This document shows positions 43,846 through 53,720 of a stretch of DNA of 64,000 bases, piece by piece. This DNA is from CAXXOZ01 sp963676435. GTDB taxonomy: Bacteria > Bacillota > Clostridia > Lachnospirales > Lachnospiraceae. The notes under the pieces were generated by a model, which did no database searches, had not been told where the DNA came from, and saw only the letters and a program-made list of their open reading frames with translations. Position 1 is the stretch's first letter; every line of letters begins with the position of its first letter. A program made the translations under genes and the position numbers. The stretch covers positions 62,001 to 126,000 of the forward strand of contig CAXXOZ010000018.1 of the NCBI GenBank assembly GCA_963676435.2. The letters are read 5' to 3'.

Positions 43846-44835
43846 ATGAAAAGCAAAAAAAATTGGATAAAACGTATTGCCGGAACTCTGATGCTTCCAG
43901 TTGCAATGTATATAATTATGATGGTTGCGTGTTACGCTGCTGGAAAAACATATTTTGGCACCTTAGATATGTGGAAATCTCTTATTGTAGATATTTCGGT
44001 TTCAGTGACCTGTGCTTTGGGCATTGGATTACAGTTTAAATGCGGAAGGTTTGATTTTTCAGGTGGTGCAATTATGCTTCTGACTGCTATTATTGCAGGA
44101 AATATTTCTAAAGAAATGAATAGTAATGTTATTGTTTTTTCTATTATTTGTATTGGTATGAGTATAATTCTAAGCCTAATGGTTTCGTTGCTTTATGTTT
44201 TTGGTAGAGTACCTATTGTTATAACAACTATTGGTATGGCGCTTATATTCGAGGCAATTACATGCCTGATTTTTAACGGGAATGGAATAAATATTGTTGC
44301 AAACATGAAGCTGAAAATATTTTCTGCTTACCCTATGATACTTATTCCACTAATTGGAGCAATACTGGTATACGCATTCTTCAGCTATTTTACTATAACA
44401 GGAAAGCAGTCACAATTGCTGGCAGGTAATCAGCAATCAGCAGTCAATATTGGAATAAACGAAAAGAAGAATGTTATAATTTCATATCTTTTTAGTGGAA
44501 TACTGTTTGGATTTGCAACGATGATTTATGCAACAACGGATTTACACAGGGCATCATATACTTCCCTTGGGACAGTTGGAGAATTGTTCACAAATATTCT
44601 TCCTGTTTTTATTGGACTCCTAATTATAGGATTTTGTGGAGACACAATAGGAACAATTATTGGTGCGATTACTTTAGGTATAATGTCATTTGGGCTTAGA
44701 GCAGTTTTTGATGCTGAACTTGGTTCGGCAATCACTATTGTCATTACAGGTTTGTTTATCATTGTAATTAATACAGTATCTGCACAGGGAACAAGAGTAG
44801 TAAATTATTTTAAAGAAATTATGGTTAAAAAATAA
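43846..44835 (+). CDS. Sugar ABC transporter permease B, module 2
   Basis: The 329-residue second permease has about nine membrane segments and the CGRFDFSGGAIMLL loop near residue 65. It matches the module 3 protein at 53782 closely (the N-terminal IKRIAGTLMLPVA is identical). It would pair with permease A. A terminator follows directly, separating it from the rhamnosidase gene. Confidence 0.9.
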   Translation: MKSKKNWIKRIAGTLMLPVAMYIIMMVACYAAGKTYFGTLDMWKSLIVDISVSVTCALGIGLQFKCGRFDFSGGAIMLLTAIIAGNISKEMNSNVIVFSIICIGMSIILSLMVSLLYVFGRVPIVITTIGMALIFEAITCLIFNGNGINIVANMKLKIFSAYPMILIPLIGAILVYAFFSYFTITGKQSQLLAGNQQSAVNIGINEKKNVIISYLFSGILFGFATMIYATTDLHRASYTSLGTVGELFTNILPVFIGLLIIGFCGDTIGTIIGAITLGIMSFGLRAVFDAELGSAITIVITGLFIIVINTVSAQGTRVVNYFKEIMVKK

Positions 44836-44844
44836 AAAATTCTT

Positions 44845-44883
44845 AAAAAGGGGCAGATTTCATAAGAAAGCTGTCCTTTTTTA
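44845..44883 (+). terminator. Terminator or attenuator between transporter and rhamnosidase, module 2
   Basis: AAAAAGGGGCAG (44845-44856) pairs with CTGTCCTTTTTT (44871-44882) with two G-T pairs; the right arm itself is the T-run. Read-through or a separate start is needed for the rhamnosidase gene. Confidence 0.75.
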
Positions 44884-44900
44884 TTAACAGGAGAAAAACA

Positions 44901-47648
44901 TTGAAAATTACAGAATTAAGAATTAATTATTTAAAGGAGCCTATAGGATACTACATGAAAAGTCAATTTTTTAGTTGGCAGATTATGAATGTCGATGAGG
45001 AAAAATGCGAAGAGCTAAGACTTGTTGTATCAACGGATGAAAAATTTGATAATATTATTCATGATACAGGGTTAATAAAGTATAAAAAGAATAGTTATGA
45101 AACAACTTTAAAACTTGAGGACATGACTATTTACTATTGGAAAATTTGGATTAAAACTAAAAGTAAGTTGTATGAGAGTGTAATAACTAATTTCGAGACT
45201 GGGAAAAATGAAAAAAAATGGAATGCTCTCTGGATAAGTCCAGATTTTGATGAGGATGGAGAAGTTTTTTTAAATTTTAATATAAAAAAACAAGTAAAAA
45301 AAACAAGACTATATATAACTGGTCTAGGGTTTTATGAAGCTTATTTAAATTGTAAAAAAATAGGAGATGAGTATCTAACACCTGGTGTAAATAATTATGA
45401 TAGTTGGATACAGTTTCAGTCCTATAAAATTGATAACCTAAAGGTAGGAGAAAATGAGCTTGTAATAATGCTTGGAAGTGGATGGTATAAAGGTAGATAT
45501 ATGAGCTTTGATCCTAATAATGATCGAAATCGTTATGGTGAAAGAACAGCTGCCCTCGCTGAGCTTTATATTGAATATATGGATGGAAGTTTTGAAGTAA
45601 TAAATACGGATAGTAAATGGAGTTCTAGAAAATCAAAAATCAGAGAAAATTCAATTTATGATGGGGAAACAATAGATGGAACCTTTAATAATATTACTAG
45701 TTTTCCAGTGAAAATTGAAGAATATAGTTATGAAAAGCTTAAAGCAAGACTTAGTCCTTCAGTCAGAATAATGGAAGTGAAGAAGGTTAAAGAAATTATT
45801 GTTAGTGAAAAAAAAGAATTGATACTTGATTTTGGACAGAATTTAACTGGATGGGTAAAGTTTAAGAACAGGCTTAAAAAAGGTGTTAAATGTTCTTATC
45901 ATTGTTGTGAAATATTACAAAATGGATGTTTTTACAACGAAAATTTAAGGACAGCAAAACAAGAATTCATCTATGTTTCTGATGGTGCAGAAGAATGGAT
46001 ACGTCCACATTTTACCTATTTTGGTTTCAGATATGTCAAATTAGAGGGGTTTGGTAAAGACGTTAATCCTGATGATTTTATTGCGGAAGTACTTTATTCA
46101 GAAATGGAAATTACAGGATGTATTGAAACTGAAAATCAGAAAGTTAATCAGCTATTTTCAAATATTATTTGGGGTCAAAAGGGAAATTTTCTAGATGTAC
46201 CAACTGATTGTCCTCAAAGGGATGAAAGATTTGGATGGACGGGTGATGCACAAGTGTTTTCAATGACTTCAGCATATAATATGAATGTAGGAGCTTTTTT
46301 CAAGAAATTTATCTATGACCTAAATACAGAGCAATTAAAAATGAATGGAGCAGTGCCGTTTATTGTTCCTAATATATGCTTTCCTAAGCATGTTTCTGCA
46401 GCTTGGGGAGATGCAGCTACAATAATTCCTTGGAACATGTATATTATGTATGGAGATAAAGAAACTCTAAGGCAGCAGTATGAGGGGATGAAGGCTTGGG
46501 TAGAGTTTATTTATGAAAAAGATAAGAAATCAGGAAATAAAAGGCTTTGGACTACAAATGCACATTTTGGTGACTGGCTTTCACTTGATAACAAAAATCC
46601 AGGACTGCCTACAGGTGGAACAGATTTAGCTTTTATTGCTACGGCATATTATTATCATAGTGTATGTTTAGTAGAAAAGGCAGCAAAAACTCTTGGATTA
46701 GAAGAAGATACCGTAAAATATGAAAAACTTAAAGAAGAAATAAAATGTAGTTTTAGAAAAGAGTATATAACACCAGGGGGGAGACTTTCAATTGACACTC
46801 AGACAGCTTACATAATAGTTCTTTATTTTGGCCTTTGTAAAAGTACTGAAAAATCAAGAATGATAGAATTTTTGGTTAATAAATTAAAATCAAATAATTA
46901 TAAACTGGATACAGGTTTTGTTGGAACACCATTTCTTTGTCAAGTCTTAAGTGAAAATGGTAGAAATGATTTGGCATATAATTTGATTCTAAATGAAGAA
47001 TTTCCGGGTTGGCTATATGCTGTTAACCTTGGAGCTACAACCATTTGGGAAAGGTGGAACTCAGTTTTACCAGATGGAAGCATGAACCCTGATGGAATGA
47101 ATTCTCTTAATCATTATGCTTATGGTTCTATAGGGGAATGGATGTATAAATATATGTTGGGAATAAGAGCAGATGAAAATAATCCTGGTTTTGAAAGGTT
47201 TATTCTAGCCCCTATGCCTAATCCGTCAATAAAGTGGGTTAAGGGTTATTATAAAAGTATTAATGGTGTGATAAAAAGTGAATGGAAATATACTGAGAAA
47301 GGGAATTTAGTGTACCACTTTGAAATTCCAGAAAACTCAATAGCCAGGGTGCATATTGAAGGTAAGGAAGTCTTTTATCTTGAAGGGGGAGTCCATGAAA
47401 TTGAAATGGAAGTTCAAAACAATATAGATAAAAACTTCAATCGAGAAACGAATCTTCCCACAATACTTAAAGATGAAAAGGCAAGAGATATAATAATGAA
47501 ATCTGCACCTGAGTTAGTATTTATGCCAGATTTTATGAAGAACGATTCTTTGGAAAAGGTAATGGTGAATGCATTTTCTGGAAGGGATTATTTAGAATTG
47601 GAAGCACTGGAAAAAGAATTGAAAATAATAAATGGAGGGGTTGAATAA
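44901..47648 (+). CDS. Alpha-L-rhamnosidase, GH78
   Basis: The 915-residue enzyme has beta-rich N-terminal domains (about 1-390) and an alpha/alpha-barrel with the family motif DCPQRDERFGWTGDAQ; D441, E442 and D449 are the conserved acidic residues, and E717 (TTIWERW) is the probable second catalytic acid. It has no signal peptide, so it acts on imported rhamnosides. The TTG start has AGGAG at 44889-44893. It shares TAATG with the following esterase gene. Cleavage of a terminal alpha-rhamnose could expose a glucuronide for the GH3 enzymes of the other modules. No rhamnose catabolic genes are here. Confidence 0.93.
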   Translation: MKITELRINYLKEPIGYYMKSQFFSWQIMNVDEEKCEELRLVVSTDEKFDNIIHDTGLIKYKKNSYETTLKLEDMTIYYWKIWIKTKSKLYESVITNFETGKNEKKWNALWISPDFDEDGEVFLNFNIKKQVKKTRLYITGLGFYEAYLNCKKIGDEYLTPGVNNYDSWIQFQSYKIDNLKVGENELVIMLGSGWYKGRYMSFDPNNDRNRYGERTAALAELYIEYMDGSFEVINTDSKWSSRKSKIRENSIYDGETIDGTFNNITSFPVKIEEYSYEKLKARLSPSVRIMEVKKVKEIIVSEKKELILDFGQNLTGWVKFKNRLKKGVKCSYHCCEILQNGCFYNENLRTAKQEFIYVSDGAEEWIRPHFTYFGFRYVKLEGFGKDVNPDDFIAEVLYSEMEITGCIETENQKVNQLFSNIIWGQKGNFLDVPTDCPQRDERFGWTGDAQVFSMTSAYNMNVGAFFKKFIYDLNTEQLKMNGAVPFIVPNICFPKHVSAAWGDAATIIPWNMYIMYGDKETLRQQYEGMKAWVEFIYEKDKKSGNKRLWTTNAHFGDWLSLDNKNPGLPTGGTDLAFIATAYYYHSVCLVEKAAKTLGLEEDTVKYEKLKEEIKCSFRKEYITPGGRLSIDTQTAYIIVLYFGLCKSTEKSRMIEFLVNKLKSNNYKLDTGFVGTPFLCQVLSENGRNDLAYNLILNEEFPGWLYAVNLGATTIWERWNSVLPDGSMNPDGMNSLNHYAYGSIGEWMYKYMLGIRADENNPGFERFILAPMPNPSIKWVKGYYKSINGVIKSEWKYTEKGNLVYHFEIPENSIARVHIEGKEVFYLEGGVHEIEMEVQNNIDKNFNRETNLPTILKDEKARDIIMKSAPELVFMPDFMKNDSLEKVMVNAFSGRDYLELEALEKELKIINGGVE

Positions 47649-48571
47649 TGTTAAATAAAATTATTGAAAAAAAAGTAAAAAAGGGAATGTTTAAAGGTGC
47701 TATTGAAATGAGACAATTAAATAAAACAGTTCCTGTATCAGGTAGAAGGTTTGAAATTCCTTTGGAAGGAAGAAGTGTAGAAATAGTATATTACGAAGCG
47801 GAGAATACAAATGCACCTTTAATAATTGGAATTCACGGAGGTGGTTATGTATTTGGAGGATCTGCGTTAGATGATAAATTATGGAAAGAACTATGCTTGA
47901 AAACGAATTCAAATGTAGTTTCTATTGAATATAGAAAAGCTCCAGAATTTATGTATCCGTCAGCAATCGAAGATATTTATGAAACATATATTTATTTAAA
48001 AAATAACTCTGAAGAATTCGGATTTGATAAAGAACACATTTCTTTTTTTGGTAGCAGTGCAGGAGCAAACCTTTCAGTTGCAACATTTGTTTATTCAATA
48101 GAAAAAGGCGATGCAATGAAACTCGACTGCATGTTTTTAAACTATCCATGGTTGGATCTATCGAAAAATTCTAAGGAAATGGGGGCCAAAGGTATTGAAA
48201 AAATTATGTACAATATTTTTAAATCTGCATACACAAATGAAGCTGAAAGAAAATTGCCTACAGTGTCACCTCTATTTTGCTCAAATGAAATAATAAAAAA
48301 ATTACCTACAGCCCTAGTTAGTGTTGCGGGTAATGATATTTTGAAAAGTGATGGAGAAAAATTTTGTGAATTATATAGTTTAGTGGGTAATGTTTGCAAA
48401 CTAAATGAAGCAAAGGGGATGCCTCACGGATATTATGAGCACTCATATGGAGAAATTTTAGATTACATGTCAAAAGAACAGAAGGAGTTGCTTAGCAATG
48501 GTAGAATGCAAGAAGAAAAAGATAAAACATTAGATTTTTTTGCAAGGGAATACATGAAGATCAAAAAATAA
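47648..48571 (+). CDS. Alpha/beta-hydrolase esterase of the rhamnosidase unit
   Basis: The 307-residue protein has the HGGG oxyanion motif (63-66), nucleophile S137 in GSSAG, and a likely His in MPHGYYEHSYG. It belongs to the HSL/alpha-beta-hydrolase-3 group. With no signal peptide, and translation coupled to the GH78 gene through TAATG, it probably removes an acyl group (such as acetyl) from the imported rhamnoside inside the cell. The exact ester is unknown. Confidence 0.85.
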   Translation: MLNKIIEKKVKKGMFKGAIEMRQLNKTVPVSGRRFEIPLEGRSVEIVYYEAENTNAPLIIGIHGGGYVFGGSALDDKLWKELCLKTNSNVVSIEYRKAPEFMYPSAIEDIYETYIYLKNNSEEFGFDKEHISFFGSSAGANLSVATFVYSIEKGDAMKLDCMFLNYPWLDLSKNSKEMGAKGIEKIMYNIFKSAYTNEAERKLPTVSPLFCSNEIIKKLPTALVSVAGNDILKSDGEKFCELYSLVGNVCKLNEAKGMPHGYYEHSYGEILDYMSKEQKELLSNGRMQEEKDKTLDFFAREYMKIKK

Positions 48572-48587
48572 AACAAAGTTCTTAGAT

Positions 48588-49802
48588 TTAATCTTTAATT
48601 TTAATATTGTTTTTCCTATAATCCGAAGGTGACATTTCATAATGAGCTTTAAAAATTTTTGAAAAATAATTGCTATCATGTATTCCAACATATGAACATA
48701 TTTCCTGAATACTCATGGAAGTGTACTTAAGCAACCTAGAGGAGTTTTCAAGTTTTTGAACTCTTATATATTCTGTTAGAGTTATTTTCATTTCAGATTT
48801 AAATTGGCCTGAAAGATAATTTGGTGAAACACCTACTTGCTCAGAAATTTCTTGAACTGTTAGTGGATGTTCAATATGTGAAAGTACGTATTGAATGGTT
48901 CTTTTAATTAAAGGGGAGTATTGGAATAAACGATATCTTAATATCAAAGTGCAAATATCATCAATTGTTTGAAAAAGTATTCGATTCAAATCTGATGTTT
49001 TTGTTGCCGAATTTGCAGCTTGTCTGTCCGCACTAGTGATTGCATTAATTGATGCAGAAGGCAAGCCTGCATTTTTTGCTGCTACTCTAGTTATAGTTCT
49101 TGCAATTGCGTGCCCTTCGTATGCATCTTTAAAACTAATTTTAGAAAAATCACTTACCTCATTAGAAGCTTCACTTCTTTTAGAAATCAATGAAATAATT
49201 CTCTTTGCTTCATTAGCATCTCCTTGATATATTTTTTCCATAAATTGTGTTTCGTAATCATAAGTTTTCTGTATAAAATCATCTGAAATATCACTTTTTG
49301 AAGCTGTTTTTAAGATATCTGAAATATCACCAGATGTCTTTATTGTTATTTCGTGTGCTTTAAAAGATTCTGGGTAAAAATCATTAATAAGAGCTTGGGC
49401 AGAAATGATTATATTTTCTTTATTAATTATTTTGAGTGAACGATAGTATTTTTGTAGCTCATCTGATAGCTGTGTAGAAAGATTATTATTTTCAAGTTTT
49501 TTATTAATATCATATTTTCTAATTTCTTTTGTTAAAAAAGGTCCCATCATAAACAACCAATCATTTATAACAAACATACAGTATTCAGCATCTAAATTAT
49601 CCACAACATTACAAATAGTATTTTCCTTCAATTCTTTTATAAATTGTTCAAAATTTTCGGTTTTATCAAACACTTGTCCTGGATAAAAAAAAGTCTGAGA
49701 AATTGAATCATAAATTTGACCTCTGGTTACAGGGAATGTGTAGACAGGTATTTCTAATAAAGCATTAATTAATTTTTTTGCAAGTTCTAATCTTTCTTCC
49801 AT
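48588..49802 (-). CDS. AraC-family regulator with extended sensor domain, module 3
   Basis: The 404-residue protein has a C-terminal AraC DNA-binding domain (about 305-400; HPLTVQEISEQVGVSPNYLSGQFK and IQEICSYVGIHDSNYFSKIFKAHYEMSPSDYR) behind a long N-terminal half with no cupin pattern I can see, unlike the regulators of modules 1 and 2. It is divergent from the module 3 transporter operon, with repeats in between, so it probably controls it. AGAGG precedes the ATG. It runs convergent to the esterase gene, 16 bases apart. Confidence 0.88.
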   Translation of the reverse strand: MEERLELAKKLINALLEIPVYTFPVTRGQIYDSISQTFFYPGQVFDKTENFEQFIKELKENTICNVVDNLDAEYCMFVINDWLFMMGPFLTKEIRKYDINKKLENNNLSTQLSDELQKYYRSLKIINKENIIISAQALINDFYPESFKAHEITIKTSGDISDILKTASKSDISDDFIQKTYDYETQFMEKIYQGDANEAKRIISLISKRSEASNEVSDFSKISFKDAYEGHAIARTITRVAAKNAGLPSASINAITSADRQAANSATKTSDLNRILFQTIDDICTLILRYRLFQYSPLIKRTIQYVLSHIEHPLTVQEISEQVGVSPNYLSGQFKSEMKITLTEYIRVQKLENSSRLLKYTSMSIQEICSYVGIHDSNYFSKIFKAHYEMSPSDYRKNNIKIKD

Positions 49803-49832
49803 ATACTTATCCTCTTTTCAAATAAAAAACAC

Positions 49833-49902
49833 AGTAGATATTTTATAACATGAGTAGATATATTATATCATTGTTATTTAAAAAATGCTATATTCTATCT
49901 AC
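49833..49902. repeat. Direct and inverted GTAGATA repeats, candidate AraC operators of module 3
   Basis: AGTAGATATTTTA (49833-49845) and AGTAGATATATTA (49853-49865) lie 20 bases apart; TATCTAC (49896-49902) is an inverted third copy. A -10 candidate TATATT lies at 49889-49894 with no good -35 box, as expected for activator control. Confidence 0.5.
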
Positions 49903-49948
49903 AAAAAGGTAATAACACTAGAAACAAAATGGAGTGTGAAAAAACTAT

Positions 49949-51457
49949 ATGAAGAAAAAACCAGTAATAGAAGTAAAAAATATGATTAAAAATTTTGGAC
50001 CAACTAGGGCTTTAAAGAACGTTGATATAAAATTTTACCCTGGTGAGATACGTGGACTTGTTGGTGAAAATGGAAGTGGTAAATCAACAGTTACATCTAT
50101 AATTGCAGGTATGCAAAAAGCAACATGTGGGGAAATGTTTTATAAGGGAGAACTTTGGAACCCCCATAATATGATTGACTCTCAATCAAAAGGTATATCT
50201 ATGATTTTGCAAGAGGCAAACTATATACCAGATGTAAGTGTCGCTCAGAATATTTTTGCTGGTAAAGAAAAAACATTCTCAAGACTTGGAATTATAAATA
50301 TGCGAAAAATGAATAGAGAAGCGGACAAGTTATTAAAGCAATTTGGAATAGGTCACATAAAAGCTAAGAGATCAATTAATGAATACACTTTTGAAGATAG
50401 AAAATTAATTGAAATAGTAAGGGTTGTAAATGAGGATACACAGGTTTTAGTAGTAGATGAAACTACAACGGCTCTTTCTCATGAAGGAAGAGATATTTTA
50501 TATAAACTTATGGATAAAATGGCTAAAGATGATAATAAAAGCGTTGTATTCATTTCACATGACATGGATGAAATTCTTCATCACTGCACGGCACTTACTG
50601 TTTTGAGAGATGGAGAAATAGTAGGAGAACTAAGCGAAAAAGAAATAAAGGAAAATGATGCTGTCCAGAAAATTAGATTTCTTATGGTTGGAAGAGAAAT
50701 CGGCGAAAAGTATTATAGAGAAGATTACGATACTTCACATCAGGAAGAAGTTGCTCTTGAATTTGAAAATGTTACTTTTGGTGGTATACAAAATTTTAGT
50801 TTGAAAATTCACAAAGGGGAGATTGTTGGTATAGGTGGTCTTTCGGGTTCAGGAATGCATGAGATAGGAAGAGCGGGATACGGACTTGAGAAATTATCAA
50901 AAGGTCGAGTTATTAGAAATGGAAAAAAAATGAACCACCCATTGACTGCGATAGAGGAAGGTGTTGGATACATTTCTAAAAATAGGGATACAGAGGCTCT
51001 GATTCTTAATGGCTCAATACAGACCAACATAGTTCTTCCCTCACTGACGGCATTACAGAATAAAACTTTTATAAGTCCTAAAAAAGAGACTAGCATGGCC
51101 GAAAAGGAAATTGAAACATTCAGGATAAAATGCAAAAATGACCAACAATGGGTAAATACACTATCAGGTGGAAATAAACAAAAGGTTTCTTTTGCGAAAT
51201 GGACAGCAAAAGGTTCTGAAGTAATAATCATGGACTGTCCTACAAGGGGAGTAGATATAGGTGTTAAACAGGCTATGTATGAATTGATAGAAAAGATGAA
51301 AAAAGAGGGAAAAGCGATATTAATGATTTCGGAAGAGCTATCAGAACTAGTTGGAATGTCAGATAAGTTATTAATAATGAAAGATAATAAGGTTACGAAG
51401 GAGTTCATGCGTTCTCCTGACTTGAAACAAACAGACATTATTGAGTATATGATTTAG
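49949..51457 (+). CDS. Sugar ABC transporter ATPase, module 3
   Basis: The 502-residue two-domain ATPase is nearly the twin of the module 2 protein. Domain 1: Walker A GENGSGKST, degenerate signature YTFEDRK, Walker B LVVDETTTAL and H-loop ISHD. Domain 2: degenerate Walker A GGLSGSGMHEIG, LSGGNKQK and IIMDCPTRGVD with Cys for the catalytic Glu. The C terminus RSPDLKQTDIIEYMI is identical to module 2, so the paralogues are recent. It heads the operon with the GH3 and glucuronate genes. Confidence 0.92.
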   Translation: MKKKPVIEVKNMIKNFGPTRALKNVDIKFYPGEIRGLVGENGSGKSTVTSIIAGMQKATCGEMFYKGELWNPHNMIDSQSKGISMILQEANYIPDVSVAQNIFAGKEKTFSRLGIINMRKMNREADKLLKQFGIGHIKAKRSINEYTFEDRKLIEIVRVVNEDTQVLVVDETTTALSHEGRDILYKLMDKMAKDDNKSVVFISHDMDEILHHCTALTVLRDGEIVGELSEKEIKENDAVQKIRFLMVGREIGEKYYREDYDTSHQEEVALEFENVTFGGIQNFSLKIHKGEIVGIGGLSGSGMHEIGRAGYGLEKLSKGRVIRNGKKMNHPLTAIEEGVGYISKNRDTEALILNGSIQTNIVLPSLTALQNKTFISPKKETSMAEKEIETFRIKCKNDQQWVNTLSGGNKQKVSFAKWTAKGSEVIIMDCPTRGVDIGVKQAMYELIEKMKKEGKAILMISEELSELVGMSDKLLIMKDNKVTKEFMRSPDLKQTDIIEYMI

Positions 51458-51467
51458 GAGGAGAAAC

Positions 51468-52454
51468 ATGGAACAAAAAGTAAAAAGTATATCAATAGTT
51501 ACTTGGCTTAAAGGGAACACAAGGCATTTAATTTCATATGGAGGTTTGATTTTCTGTATACTCTTTTTTACAATTTTACCACCCATTTTTGGTGCGAATA
51601 TGTGGTCTACGGCAAAGATAACAACCCTGGTTTCTGATGTGATTGTAGTAGCCTTAATGTCTGTAGGCGCTGTGTTTGTATATTCACTTGGGAATCTAGA
51701 TATTAGTATAGGTTCACAGATTAGACTTTATGCAACCTTAATGGTTTTAATAGGTAATTTAACAGGAAATCTTCTGATGGGTATATTAATTTCAATAGTT
51801 ATATCTGCTTTATTAGGAGCAATGAATGGAGCGGCAGGTCAGGTGTTGAAAATTCATCCAGTTGTCTCGTCGGTTGTATTGTCAATGGCTCTAACTGGAA
51901 TTACAACAATAATTTATGTTAGTCAGGGGTCGAGAAATATTAGATTGATGAATATTGACAACAGTATTTTTAAAGAAACATGGCTCATGGTTTTAGTGCT
52001 TGTATTAGAGGTGGTTATTGTTACATACCTGTTTTATTACACAAAAATTGGCAAAAATATTAGAGCAATCGGTGCTAATCCAGTTGTTGCTGAACAAAGT
52101 GGAATTAATCTTTTAAAATACAAAATTATTAGCTATATAATTTTAGGTGCTTGTGTAGTGATAGCGGCTCTTTTCCAAATGGGATATACAGGATCAGCTT
52201 CTGATTCTACTGGAACAGGTTTTGAAATGAATGTAATGGTTGCACTTATTTTAGGAGGAATGCCTCTTTCGGGAGGTATGAAAGCCAGAGTTTCAACAGC
52301 TATTGTGGGATCGCTTATTTTTTCCATATTAAAAGTTGGATTGCCATTAATAGGTGTACCAAATAATTTGACATTTTTAATAAAAGCAGTGATTTTCATA
52401 ATAGTTGTACTGATTACATGTAGAAAAAAAGGTGGACCACTGCCAACAAGATAA
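51468..52454 (+). CDS. Sugar ABC transporter permease A, module 3
   Basis: The 328-residue permease has about nine membrane segments, the GNLDISIGSQI loop near residue 80 and LGGMPLSGGMKARVS near the C terminus. It is closely similar to the module 2 permease at 41671. AGGAGGAG precedes the ATG, 10 bases after the ATPase stop. Confidence 0.9.
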   Translation: MEQKVKSISIVTWLKGNTRHLISYGGLIFCILFFTILPPIFGANMWSTAKITTLVSDVIVVALMSVGAVFVYSLGNLDISIGSQIRLYATLMVLIGNLTGNLLMGILISIVISALLGAMNGAAGQVLKIHPVVSSVVLSMALTGITTIIYVSQGSRNIRLMNIDNSIFKETWLMVLVLVLEVVIVTYLFYYTKIGKNIRAIGANPVVAEQSGINLLKYKIISYIILGACVVIAALFQMGYTGSASDSTGTGFEMNVMVALILGGMPLSGGMKARVSTAIVGSLIFSILKVGLPLIGVPNNLTFLIKAVIFIIVVLITCRKKGGPLPTR

Positions 52455-52547
52455 AGAAATATGAGGGATAAATGCCTTATATATATAATTAAAAGTTATA
52501 TGGGATGTAATAACTAAGAAAAAGTTGAAAAACAAGGAGGAAAAAGA

Positions 52548-53708
52548 ATGAAAAGTAACATTCTAAAAAGAGTTGTTGTAGCAGCTCTTGCAGCAGTAAT
52601 GATTTTAACCACACTGTCAGCTTGTGGTAATAACTCGGATTCAAACGAAAGCGGAACAATTATGTGGCTTTCAAATATCTCATCAGGAGCAGCATATGAA
52701 TCAGCATTGGCTTATCTTACAGCTTTTTGTGAAGAAGTAGGTTATGACGTAACAGTAGTATATGGTGATTCTTTCAATGACCCAAATGGTAACCTTCAGG
52801 CGGTAAAAAATGGAATGACAGATGATGTTGTTGGAATAATTATGAGTCAGGATGGTGGGATTTCTGATGTAATGGCAGAGTATCCAGAACTTTATGTTGT
52901 AGGTTATAACACTGATATTAGATCAATCTTCAATGAAGGTGGTGCAGATGCAGGTCTTCTTGAAAATGATAAGTTTATAGGACTTATTGGGGATGGGTAT
53001 TCTGATGGGGCACTTACAGGACAAGATGCTGCACAGGAAATTATAGATGGTGGATATAAAAAAGTAGCAACAATTATGTTCCCAGGATTTGCATATCCAA
53101 AATATCCTGAAGCAGATGCAGCTTTTAGGTCAGCAATTGCTGATTATAATGAAACAGCAACAGAACCAATAGAAGTAGTTGATGAGGAAGCATTAACACT
53201 TATGTTTGCACCATTAGAAGAATCTTACTTCCTTGAAGCAGGTCACAGTGATCTTGATGCAATTGTTGGATTCTGCGCTGGAAGCCAGTTTATCTACCCA
53301 ACAATGAAAACTGCTATTGCAAATGGTACATGTTCAGCAGATACAAAGTTAATTACTCGTGGTCTTGAAGACGATTCAGCGATGTTAGCTGATGTAGGAA
53401 CTGATGGAGTAATCGCTTCAATCACAATATCACCAAGTGAAAATATCGGATATGCAGCACTATTAATTTACAGAGCAGTTACAGGTACACAGTTTAGTGA
53501 TTTTGCAGTTGAAAGAATAGATTCACTTCCATATGTAATTGCTTCACAAGAAGATGTTGAGAATGTTATGAATAATGCACTTACAGGTACAAGTGATGTT
53601 TCGAAAGCACAGATAACTATACAGGAATTATTAGAAGTGGAAAGTTTTGCAGACTTAAAAGCTTTATTCCAGTCAGATCAGTTGAAGGTATCAGGAATTT
53701 CACAGTAA
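52548..53708 (+). CDS. Sugar-binding lipoprotein, module 3
   Basis: The 386-residue protein has a lipoprotein signal peptide with lipobox LSAC (near residue 26) and a periplasmic-binding type 1 fold (IMWLSNISSGAAYESALAYL start). It captures the module 3 ligand outside the cell. It is preceded by a 93-base gap (AAGGAGG ribosome site; no clear promoter) and followed by a long hairpin, as in module 1. Its codons use many frequent A/T-ending and highly expressed-type choices (GCA, GGT), which suits a strongly expressed binding protein. Confidence 0.88.
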   Translation: MKSNILKRVVVAALAAVMILTTLSACGNNSDSNESGTIMWLSNISSGAAYESALAYLTAFCEEVGYDVTVVYGDSFNDPNGNLQAVKNGMTDDVVGIIMSQDGGISDVMAEYPELYVVGYNTDIRSIFNEGGADAGLLENDKFIGLIGDGYSDGALTGQDAAQEIIDGGYKKVATIMFPGFAYPKYPEADAAFRSAIADYNETATEPIEVVDEEALTLMFAPLEESYFLEAGHSDLDAIVGFCAGSQFIYPTMKTAIANGTCSADTKLITRGLEDDSAMLADVGTDGVIASITISPSENIGYAALLIYRAVTGTQFSDFAVERIDSLPYVIASQEDVENVMNNALTGTSDVSKAQITIQELLEVESFADLKALFQSDQLKVSGISQ

Positions 53709-53720
53709 TTTTTAATTAAA

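Noticed and set aside
50809..51438. 209-residue minus-strand frame in the module 3 ATPase
   Set aside because: Antisense of a well-supported ATPase domain; similar shadow frames occur at the same place in the two paralogues because the coding sequence is similar.
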